Below are positions 1 through 5,450 of a stretch of DNA of 15,872 nt, piece after piece. The position numbers and the translations under genes were made by a program. Below the pieces are notes generated by a model, which was not told where the DNA came from, did not search any database, and saw only the letters and a list, made by a program, of their open reading frames with translations. Location: positions 1 to 15,872 of the forward strand of contig CAKRXU010000049.1 of NCBI GenBank assembly GCA_934424575.1, in the 5' to 3' direction. Within the stretch, counting starts at the first letter, position 1. Each line of letters opens with the position of its first letter. Source of the stretch: an uncultured Blautia sp. (GTDB taxonomy: Bacteria > Bacillota > Clostridia > Lachnospirales > Lachnospiraceae).

Positions 1-1238
1 GGCTTGTGCCGAATTCTCTGGCGGACAGCGAGATGGGGTATGGGATGTTGTTTGTGATCGGACTGATCACTTCCGTTCATTGTATTGCCATGTGCGGCGG
101 AATCAACTTGTCCCAGACATTACAGAAAGATACGTCGACAGAAATCTCAAAGGTCATGTTCCGTAATACTCTGGAATATAACATCGGACGTGTGGTTTCC
201 TATACAGTGATCGGCGGCGTGCTTGGAGCAGTCGGAGCTTTGGCAGGAATCGGCAGTAGTTTACAGACATCTACACTTTTTCAAGGAATCCTTAAATTAT
301 TCGCAGGGATTATCATGGTAGTCATGGGCGTAAATATGCTTGGGATTTTTCCGGGACTTAGAAGGCTGACGATACACATTCCGAACTTCAATAAAAAAAC
401 AAAACAAAAATCAGGCAGAAAACCCAGAACTCCATTTTTCATCGGGCTCTGTAATGGTCTCATGCCGTGCGGTCCGCTGCAGTCCATGCAGGTTGTTGCC
501 CTGGCATCTGGAAATCCGCTGGCGGGAGCTTTGTCCATGCTCTGTTTCAGCTTGGGAACTGTTCCGCTGATGCTTGGATTCGGTTCTATAGTATCCATGC
601 TTGGAAAACGATTCACAAGACAGGTTCTGAAAGCCGGCGCAATTCTGGTAGTGGTCATGGGCCTCTCTATGATGGTGCAGGGCGGTACATTATCAGGTCT
701 GAACAGTAAAGTTACAGGCACACTTATGGCAGAAAATACAGACACAAGGGTAGAGGCAGATGGAAACAGTTCAGGTTCCACAACAGAAAATAATAATGTT
801 ATAAATAAAGCGTCTGCGAATACACACCAGGCATCTGAAGGAATAGAAAGCAAAAATATAAATGAAAAATCAATGAATTCAGATAATAATGACAGAAATA
901 AAACATCTGACACGATAACTTCAACAAACAAAACTACAGCATCAGCAGACACATCCACAAATACAGATGAAATACAGTACATCACCAGTACTTTGCAGCC
1001 TGGCAGGAGCTATCCGGACATTACGGTCAAAGCAGGCGAGCCTGTAAAGTGGATGGTCGAGGCTCCGGATGGAAGTGTCAACGGATGCAATTATAAAATC
1101 ATCCAGCAGGATCTGGGAATAGAATATGCTTTTGATGAGGGTGAAAATGTAATCGAATTCACACCAGAAAAAGCAGGTACTTACACCTATACCTGCTGGA
1201 TGGGAATGATCACAGGAAAGATTTATGTAGAAAGTTGA
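1..1238 (+). CDS. TauE/SafE (UreH-like) membrane transporter fused to a C-terminal cupredoxin-like domain, 5' end probably outside the window
   Basis: Multi-pass membrane protein, probably moving or handling a metal or sulfur species at the cell surface; substrate unknown. Numbering from the in-frame GTG at 6, residues 14-32 form a first membrane segment ending in a His-Cys...Cys-Gly-Gly motif (H25, C26, C30), and a matching Met-Pro-Cys-Gly motif lies at 153-156 in a later segment; paired motifs of this kind are typical of the UreH/TauE-like family. Residues about 235-320 are a Ser/Thr/Asn-rich linker. Residues about 325-410 resemble a small beta-sandwich cupredoxin, with NGC and YTCWMGM segments as possible copper ligands. 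The reading frame is open to the window edge and no ribosome site can be judged, so an N-terminal piece (in relatives often a heavy-metal-associated domain) may be missing. The DUF2318 gene follows after 10 bp. Family call fairly sure; copper role inferred. Confidence 0.75.
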   Translation, partial: LVPNSLADSEMGYGMLFVIGLITSVHCIAMCGGINLSQTLQKDTSTEISKVMFRNTLEYNIGRVVSYTVIGGVLGAVGALAGIGSSLQTSTLFQGILKLFAGIIMVVMGVNMLGIFPGLRRLTIHIPNFNKKTKQKSGRKPRTPFFIGLCNGLMPCGPLQSMQVVALASGNPLAGALSMLCFSLGTVPLMLGFGSIVSMLGKRFTRQVLKAGAILVVVMGLSMMVQGGTLSGLNSKVTGTLMAENTDTRVEADGNSSGSTTENNNVINKASANTHQASEGIESKNINEKSMNSDNNDRNKTSDTITSTNKTTASADTSTNTDEIQYITSTLQPGRSYPDITVKAGEPVKWMVEAPDGSVNGCNYKIIQQDLGIEYAFDEGENVIEFTPEKAGTYTYTCWMGMITGKIYVES

Positions 1239-1248
1239 GGAAGAAACA

Positions 1249-1845
1249 ATGAAAAAATTTATGATAACAGCAGTAATGGCAGCTATGTTAATGACAGCAG
1301 CGACAGCGTATGGAAATATCGAAAACGTAATGGCAGCAGTTTCCAGTGCAGAAAAGACAGTAAAAGTAGCAGACGATAAAGAGACAACAAAAACAGCAGT
1401 CGATAAAACAGAGGAAAAAGAGGCAAAAGCAGCCGACAATAAAGAAGACAAAAAAGAAACAACCAAAATAGAGAAAGGTGACAGTCTGGTCATTAAAACA
1501 GATGACTTATCCGAAGATGCAGCGTTTTATCCGATCGAAGTGGACGGAACAGAAATGGAAGTGATCGCGGTAAAAGATGCAGAAGGAACCATCCGTACCG
1601 CGTTCAATACCTGCCAGATCTGCTATGATTCCGGCAATGGCTATTACAAGCAGGAAGGCGATAAGCTGGTCTGCCAGAACTGCGGCAATTCCTTCACGAT
1701 GGATCAGGTCGGAGAAACAGCAGGAGGATGCAACCCGTATCCAATTCTGGATGATGATAAAACAGTAACAGAGGATGAAATACAGATTTCTTATGATTTC
1801 CTGAAAGAATCCTCAGATATTTTTGCAAACTGGAAAAGAAAATAG
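1249..1845 (+). CDS. DUF2318 family exported protein with paired CxxC motifs
   Basis: Residues 1-20 look like a Sec signal peptide (MKKFMITAVMAAMLM, then an Ala-rich cleavage region without a lipobox Cys). Residues about 35-80 are a charged Lys/Glu/Asp/Thr linker. Residues about 85-198 resemble DUF2318, with C122-x-x-C125 in FNTCQICYDSG and C142-x-x-C145 in LVCQNCGNSF, a likely metal or Fe-S/heme site. The ATG at 1249 is preceded by AGGAAG. It begins 10 bp after the TauE/cupredoxin gene and is probably co-transcribed; DUF2318 domains commonly accompany metal transporters, so the pair may form an extracytoplasmic metal or redox relay. Exact function is unknown. Confidence 0.8.
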   Translation: MKKFMITAVMAAMLMTAATAYGNIENVMAAVSSAEKTVKVADDKETTKTAVDKTEEKEAKAADNKEDKKETTKIEKGDSLVIKTDDLSEDAAFYPIEVDGTEMEVIAVKDAEGTIRTAFNTCQICYDSGNGYYKQEGDKLVCQNCGNSFTMDQVGETAGGCNPYPILDDDKTVTEDEIQISYDFLKESSDIFANWKRK

Positions 1846-1858
1846 ATACTACTTGCGG

Positions 1859-1889
1859 ACGGTTCACAGTAACATTGCTTGTGAACCGT
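1859..1889. terminator. Perfect 10-bp inverted repeat after the DUF2318 gene
   Basis: ACGGTTCACA (1859-1868) pairs perfectly with TGTGAACCGT (1880-1889) across an 11-nt loop, 13 bp after the DUF2318 stop codon. There is no clear T-run on either side, so it may be a weak terminator, an RNA-stability hairpin or a dispersed intergenic repeat. Confidence 0.5.
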
Positions 1890-1949
1890 AATAATAGAAA
1901 TTAGTAAACTGACTTGATTTTATAATAAAATCCGCTTATTATAAAAATC

Positions 1950-2477
1950 GTGATTTTACAGGGAAGTCCAAATAAGAAGGGTTCGACAAGTATTCTTGCA
2001 GAGAGTTTCGCAAAGGGAGCACGTGAAGCAGGGCATGAGGTGGAGTATTTTGACCTTGCAAAAATGAATATTCATCCATGCATCGGATGTGTTGCCTGCG
2101 GTTATGAGGGACCATGCATACAGAAAGATGATAATGAACAGATCCGCAGTGCGATTCTGGGAGCAGATATGGTTGTGTTTGCAACGCCGCTATATTATTA
2201 TGGAATGTCGGCGCAGCTTAAGACGGTCGTAGACAGGTTCTGCGCTTACAACAGCAGTCTGCACGCAAAAAATATGAAATCTGCACTTCTCACAGTGGCA
2301 TGGAATGCAGATGACTGGACTTTTGAGGCACTGGAAGCGCATTACAAAACACTGGTGCGTTATTGCGGATTCAAAGATCAGGGAATGATTCTGGGCTATG
2401 GATGCGGCAGCCCGGAGATGACGAAGAGAAGTAAGTATGTGGAAGATGCGTATTTGCTTGGTAAAAAACTGAAATAA
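1950..2477 (+). CDS. Flavodoxin-family / NADPH-dependent FMN reductase-like protein
   Basis: A single-domain flavoprotein of 175 residues. The N-terminal ILQGSPNKKGST segment is the phosphate-binding loop for FMN. The Cys cluster C44-x-x-C47-x-x-C50...C56 (CIGCVACGYEGPC) is the signature seen in flavodoxin-like iron-sulfur flavoproteins and oxidoreductases; TPLYYYGMSAQLKTVVDR (about 73-91) is the conserved second flavin-binding region. The start is uncertain: GTG at 1950 is the only conventional start before the FMN loop, no Shine-Dalgarno is visible, and the upstream frame reads ATA AAA ATC GTG where relatives normally have ATG AAA ATC. A TATAAT box at 1921-1926 would give a very short leader. 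Likely electron-transfer or quinone/nitro reduction; substrate not predictable. Confidence 0.8.
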   Translation: MILQGSPNKKGSTSILAESFAKGAREAGHEVEYFDLAKMNIHPCIGCVACGYEGPCIQKDDNEQIRSAILGADMVVFATPLYYYGMSAQLKTVVDRFCAYNSSLHAKNMKSALLTVAWNADDWTFEALEAHYKTLVRYCGFKDQGMILGYGCGSPEMTKRSKYVEDAYLLGKKLK

Positions 2478-2507
2478 AAAATCTCTGAAAATAAGATCGG
2501 CATAATA

Positions 2508-2536
2508 TTGCAAAGACAAAAAGCATATGCTATAAT
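2508..2536 (+). promoter_or_regulatory. Sigma-70-type promoter for the antitoxin-like RNA
   Basis: The -35 box TTGCAA (2508-2513) and the -10 box TATAAT (2531-2536) are separated by exactly 17 bp. No open reading frame follows; transcription would start near 2543 and reach the terminator at 2583-2630. Confidence 0.75.
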
Positions 2537-2542
2537 GCCAGT

Positions 2543-2630
2543 AGGCAAAAAGAGATTACAAGTCCATGCGGACAAAAAGAATGAAAGCCCTTGAAGTTGC
2601 AGCTTCAAGGGCTTTCTTCTTATTTTTTTT
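2543..2630 (+). ncRNA. Antisense RNA, probable type I antitoxin of the Fst/par kind
   Basis: A transcript of about 85 nt is delimited by the promoter at 2508-2536 and the terminator hairpin at 2583-2616 with its T-run. It contains AAAAGAGATTACAA at 2548-2561 followed by TCCAT and CGG. The same string appears at 2731-2755, where the complement is the translation start of the minus-strand peptide gene (start codon at 2749-2751). The RNA can therefore pair with the toxin mRNA over about 24 nt, with one gap and two mismatches, covering its start codon. Convergent transcription, a shared terminator and separated direct repeats match the plan of the pAD1 par locus (RNA I/RNA II). The antitoxin role is inferred from this layout. 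Confidence 0.7.
2583..2630. terminator. Bidirectional intrinsic terminator shared by antitoxin RNA and toxin mRNA
   Basis: A perfect 14-bp stem, GAAAGCCCTTGAAG (2583-2596) with CTTCAAGGGCTTTC (2603-2616), has a 6-nt loop. It is followed on the + strand by TTCTTATTTTTTTT and on the minus strand by a T-rich run (complement of 2574-2582), so it can stop both converging transcripts, which would overlap by about 60 nt. Confidence 0.85.
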
Positions 2631-2664
2631 AGAGTGGATAAGAAACCACTAGGTTAGTGTTGCC

Positions 2665-2751
2665 CTACTTGTTGCCATCTAGCCATTTGCAGATATAGTG
2701 GCAGGCTATACCAGCCGCACAGGAAACAAGAAAAGAGATTACAATTTCCAT
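2665..2751 (-). CDS. 28-residue hydrophobic peptide, probable type I (Fst-like) membrane toxin
   Basis: The peptide starts MEIVISFLVSCAAG, continues with a hydrophobic stretch that forms one membrane helix, and ends ICKWLDGNK. A lone helix followed by a Trp-Leu-Asp and charged tail is the pattern of the Fst family of type I toxins and of similar short peptides in Lachnospiraceae. It has an unusually perfect ribosome site, AGGAGGTG (2759-2766 complement), and a small CCCG-GCAA-CGGG tetraloop hairpin just upstream in the leader. Its own promoter lies at 2799-2827, and the antisense RNA on the other strand can cover its start codon. Too short for normal ORF calling. Toxicity is inferred from architecture. 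Confidence 0.75.
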   Translation of the reverse strand: MEIVISFLVSCAAGIACHYICKWLDGNK

Positions 2752-2798
2752 ACGGTTCACCTCCTCCCGTTGCCGGGTATCGGTGGGACAACATAATG

Positions 2799-2827
2799 AT
2801 TATATCATAGAACAAAACGTGCAACAA
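2799..2827 (-). promoter_or_regulatory. Promoter of the small toxin gene
   Basis: On the minus strand a TATAAT -10 box (complement of 2799-2804) is extended by TGA and lies 17 bp from a TTGTTG -35 box (complement of 2822-2827). The start site would be near 2792, giving a leader of about 40 nt before the toxin ATG. Confidence 0.65.
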
Positions 2828-2852
2828 GAGTGAACATCAATTACTTTTCAGA

Positions 2853-2873
2853 GATATACGTAAAATGTATATC
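2853..2873. promoter_or_regulatory. Palindromic operator candidate upstream of the CMD/AKR operon
   Basis: GATATAC (2853-2859) and GTATATC (2867-2873) form a perfect 7-bp inverted repeat with a 7-nt centre. It lies 20 bp upstream of the -35 box of the next operon, a position expected for an activator or dual regulator. No regulator gene is nearby in this window. Confidence 0.4.
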
Positions 2874-2893
2874 AGCGGATATGAAATAGGTAT

Positions 2894-2922
2894 TTGACGC
2901 ATTACAAAAAGAAGATTATTAT
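2894..2922 (+). promoter_or_regulatory. Promoter of the CMD/aldo-keto reductase operon
   Basis: TTGACG (2894-2899) and TATTAT (2917-2922) are 17 bp apart. A leader of about 38 nt would precede the ATG at 2967, which has a good GGAGGA ribosome site. Confidence 0.7.
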
Positions 2923-2966
2923 GAAAACATAAAGTACAGACTCAGCATGGCAAGGAGGATTTTGAG

Positions 2967-3650
2967 ATGAATCTTTATGAAACAGACAGAGAATTTATGG
3001 AGCGTTTTGAGCATTTTGTTTTTGAAGAAGTAGTAAACGAAAAAGGACAGGAACTGGAGCCGAAAGTCCGCTACACAGCGATTCTGGCAACACTGCTTGG
3101 ATGCCAGGGAACCGATGCATTCCGTATGATGCTTCCGAAAGCCCTGGACGCAGGTGTAACACCGGTCATGGCAAAAGAAATTGTATATCAGGCAACAGAC
3201 TATCTTGGATTTGGACGAGTTCTTCCGTTTATCAATATCACAAATGAGATCCTGGAGGCAAGAGGAGTAGCCCTTCCGCTCGAAAATCAGGCAACAACGA
3301 CTCTGGAAGACCGTCTGGAAAAAGGCATCCAGGCACAGGTAGACATCTTTGGAGAGCACATGAACGAAGCATGGAAAGCAAGCCACATCAACCGCTGGCT
3401 GGCATCTAACTGTTTTGGCGATTACTACACAAGAAACGGTCTTGACCTCGCACAGAGAGAAATGATTACATTCTGTTTCATCATGGCACAGGGTGGCTGC
3501 GAACCACAGCTTACTGCACATGCAAAAGGAAACATGAACCTCGGAAATGACAAAGAATTCCTGATCAGAGTTGTTTCCCAGTGTGTCCCATATATTGGAT
3601 ACCCAAGAAGTCTGAATGCGATCGCCTGCATCAATAAGGCGGCAGAATAA
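2967..3650 (+). CDS. Carboxymuconolactone decarboxylase (CMD/AhpD-like) family protein
   Basis: A 227-residue, mostly alpha-helical protein with two CMD-like units in tandem: residues about 30-105 (ATLLGCQGTDAFRMMLPKAL, then MAKEIVYQATDYLGFGR) and about 145-225 (REMITFCFIMAQGGCEPQL, then FLIRVVSQCVPYIGYPR). No AhpD-type CxxC is visible, so peroxidase activity is not supported; CMD-like proteins in this setting are usually of unknown substrate. The ATG at 2967 follows AAGGAGGA at good spacing. The aldo/keto reductase starts 12 bp after the stop and is surely co-transcribed, pointing to a joint role in detoxifying or converting a small carbonyl or quinone compound. Confidence 0.85.
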   Translation: MNLYETDREFMERFEHFVFEEVVNEKGQELEPKVRYTAILATLLGCQGTDAFRMMLPKALDAGVTPVMAKEIVYQATDYLGFGRVLPFINITNEILEARGVALPLENQATTTLEDRLEKGIQAQVDIFGEHMNEAWKASHINRWLASNCFGDYYTRNGLDLAQREMITFCFIMAQGGCEPQLTAHAKGNMNLGNDKEFLIRVVSQCVPYIGYPRSLNAIACINKAAE

Positions 3651-3662
3651 GGAGAGTATACC

Positions 3663-4667
3663 ATGGAATACGCAAAACTCGGAAACACAGATATCGAAGT
3701 ATCAAAACTCTGTGTAGGCTGCATGAGTTTCGGTAAAGTCGGCACCATGCATGACTGGACACTGAATGAAGAAGAGAGTGAAAAAGTGATCCAGCATGCC
3801 CTCAACCTTGGCATTAATTTTTTTGATACTGCAAACGGATATTCTGCCGGAACCAGTGAAGAATATCTCGGAAAAGCTATCCGCAACAACATTGCAAGAG
3901 ACAAAGTAGTGATCGCGTCTAAAGTATACTTCAATGAAGGCCGCCTTTCCAAAGAGGCAATCCACAGAGAAATTGACGGCACACTGAAATGTCTTGGAAC
4001 AGATTATTTGGATCTGTACATCATCCATCGTTTTGACTACGAAACACCGATCGAGGAAACAATGGAAGCTTTAAATGATCTGGTAAAAGCCGGTAAAGTC
4101 CGCGCACTTGGTGCATCCGCAATGTATGGCTATCAGTTCCACAATATGCAGCTCGTGGCGAAAGAACACGGCTGGACGCCATTTTCCACAATGGAAAATC
4201 ACTATAACCTTCTCTACAGAGAAGACGAAAGAGAACTGATTCCGATCTGTAAGCAGATGAATGTGTCCCTTATGCCGTACAGTCCGCTGGCAGCAGGCCA
4301 CCTCACCAGACCATCCTGGAATTCCGATTCCCTCCGCAGCCGCACAGACCGCGTTGCCATGGGAAAATATGACCGTATGGAAGAGCAGGATTTAAAGGTT
4401 GTCCAGAGAGTTCATGAACTTGCACAGAAACACCAGTGCAAAATGTCCCAGATCGCCCTCGCATGGCACTGGGCCAAAGACGTAACCGCCCCGATCATCG
4501 GAGCCACCAAACCACAGTACATGGACGATGCCGCCGAAGCCATGAACATCCACCTCACCCCGGAAGAAGTCACCTACCTCGAAGAAATGTACGTTCCACA
4601 CCCAATCGTAGGAGCCATCGACAAGAACCCACCGCAGGGCGTGGTGCTGTTGGATGAGAAGAAATAA
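3663..4667 (+). CDS. Aldo/keto reductase family oxidoreductase
   Basis: A full-length 334-residue NADPH-dependent aldo/keto reductase with a TIM-barrel fold. The catalytic tetrad is present: D55 and Y60 in FFDTANGYSAGTSEEYLGKA, K87 in VVIASKV, and H122 in LDLYIIHRFD. The C-terminal MPYSPLAAGHL and PIIGATKPQY segments correspond to the cofactor-binding part of the family. Ribosome site GGAGAG precedes the ATG at 3663. Substrate cannot be told from sequence; it may be related to the YajO-type subgroup. The last third uses many C-ending codons, unlike the AT-rich cas genes that follow, consistent with a native host gene beside an acquired locus. Confidence 0.92.
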   Translation: MEYAKLGNTDIEVSKLCVGCMSFGKVGTMHDWTLNEEESEKVIQHALNLGINFFDTANGYSAGTSEEYLGKAIRNNIARDKVVIASKVYFNEGRLSKEAIHREIDGTLKCLGTDYLDLYIIHRFDYETPIEETMEALNDLVKAGKVRALGASAMYGYQFHNMQLVAKEHGWTPFSTMENHYNLLYREDERELIPICKQMNVSLMPYSPLAAGHLTRPSWNSDSLRSRTDRVAMGKYDRMEEQDLKVVQRVHELAQKHQCKMSQIALAWHWAKDVTAPIIGATKPQYMDDAAEAMNIHLTPEEVTYLEEMYVPHPIVGAIDKNPPQGVVLLDEKK

Positions 4668-4680
4668 AAATTTGGAGATA

Positions 4681-4709
4681 TTGAAAATAAAAAAGCCAAA
4701 TGTTATAAT
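4681..4709 (+). promoter_or_regulatory. Promoter of a second antitoxin-like RNA unit
   Basis: TTGAAA (4681-4686) and TATAAT (4704-4709) are exactly 17 bp apart, starting 13 bp after the aldo/keto reductase stop. The downstream text (AGGCAA..., then GAAAGCCCTTG) parallels the promoter-RNA-terminator unit at 2508-2630. Confidence 0.7.
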
Positions 4710-4715
4710 ATCAAC

Positions 4716-4792
4716 AGGCAAGAGAAAGAAAAAATTTAGCAAAGACAGAAAAACGAAAGCCCTTGGAGCTGCAGCTCCCGGGGCCTTTTGTT
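4716..4792 (+). ncRNA. Orphan antitoxin-like small RNA at the edge of the CRISPR locus
   Basis: About 75 nt between a strong promoter and a terminator, without a reading frame. It shares the start region (TATAATrycA...AGGCAA) and the GAAAGCCCTTG-(N)-TGCAG terminator style with the antitoxin-like RNA at 2543-2630, so the two are probably related copies. No toxin peptide is found on the minus strand downstream; the CRISPR leader begins about 50 bp later. The toxin half may have been lost when the CRISPR locus arrived. Confidence 0.5.
4756..4792 (+). terminator. Intrinsic terminator after the orphan small RNA
   Basis: GGAGC (4765-4769) and GCTCC (4774-4778) pair around TGCA, continued by CCC with GGG and outer A-T pairs with a few mismatches, then CCTTTTGTT. 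It also protects the CRISPR leader from read-through out of the reductase operon. Confidence 0.7.
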
Positions 4793-4842
4793 AATCAAAA
4801 TGAAAAAGCTCAGATTGGGTTAGGTAGTTAAATTTGTTTGAA

Positions 4843-5011
4843 GCGCGAATTAAGAGCACACACGAAATTCCTAGAAAGTTCGCACTATAAAAAATCTTAA
4901 AAACTCTATAAATAAAATTGACAAAGTAAAAAATAATGGAAAAAACAATGATTAAATAAAAATTTGTATTGTATATACAAAAATATAGAGTTAAAATTAT
5001 TTAATTTTGCT
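4843..5011 (+). promoter_or_regulatory. CRISPR leader of array 1
   Basis: An AT-rich, gene-free segment that aligns with the leader of array 2 (14075-14245). Shared elements are a GCGAA...TTCGC inverted repeat (4845-4849 with 4879-4883), GCACACA, CTATAAAAAA followed by TTAAAAA, TATACAAAAATATAG (4974-4988), and the end TTAATTTTGCT directly before the first repeat. A TTGACA box lies at 4918-4923 but no well-spaced -10 is evident. Leader-proximal repeats are perfect and distal ones decayed, confirming that new spacers enter at this side. Confidence 0.8.
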
Positions 5012-5437
5012 GTCGTTCCCCACGCGGGAACGTGGATTGAAATTTCATAAATGCCTTAAATGCAACAAAATCGCCCTGGTCGTTCCCCACGCGGGAACGT
5101 GGATTGAAATAAGTCTCTATTTCAGCTTTATGCCGTGTGTCCGGTCGTTCCCCACGCGGGAACGTGGATTGAAATAACAAGGCCGTGATGAAGGCGGGGG
5201 ACACCTACGTCGTTCCCCACGCGGGAACGTGGATTGAAATGGTTTTACTACTAGCCCTCTCCTGTGTCCACTTCGTCGTTCCCCACGCGGGAACGTGGAT
5301 TGAAATTGCGTTAAAGCAGGAACTACAGCTACAATCCCAGTCGTTCCACACACGGGAACATGGATTGAAATATTGGTTGCCTGGATGTTTGACAGGTAGC
5401 TCTTCGTCGTTCTCTACACGGGAACGTGAATTAAAGT
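5012..5437 (+). CRISPR. Type I-C CRISPR array 1 (7 repeats, 6 spacers), trailing into cas3
   Basis: The 32-nt repeat runs GTCGTTCCCCACGCG then GGAACGTGGATTGAAAT; CGTTCCC pairs with GGGAACG and leaves the 11-nt TGGATTGAAAT handle typical of Cas5c processing. Repeats start at 5012, 5079, 5144, 5209, 5275, 5340 and 5406; spacers are 33-35 nt. The first five repeats are identical. Repeat 6 has four changes that shorten the stem. Repeat 7 has a weakened stem and a changed handle (TGAATTAAAGT), as expected for the oldest, trailer-end copies. The last repeat ends 13 bp before the cas3 ATG. Confidence 0.98.
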
Positions 5438-5450
5438 GGGAGGGAAGCGT

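Noticed and set aside
281..1493. Two long minus-strand reading frames (281-985 and 942-1493)
   Set aside because: They lie opposite the transporter and DUF2318 genes, which have clear domains; composition is low-complexity Ser/Val/Phe-rich antisense and no ribosome site supports them.
4918..4923. TTGACA in the array 1 leader as a promoter -35 box
   Set aside because: A perfect box, but no acceptable -10 lies 16-18 bp downstream and array 2 has no matching box at the same place; left as unproven.
5436..5450. GTG 5436 as the cas3 start
   Set aside because: It lies within the last CRISPR repeat and would place the GGGAGGG ribosome site inside the gene; ATG 5451 is correctly spaced from it.
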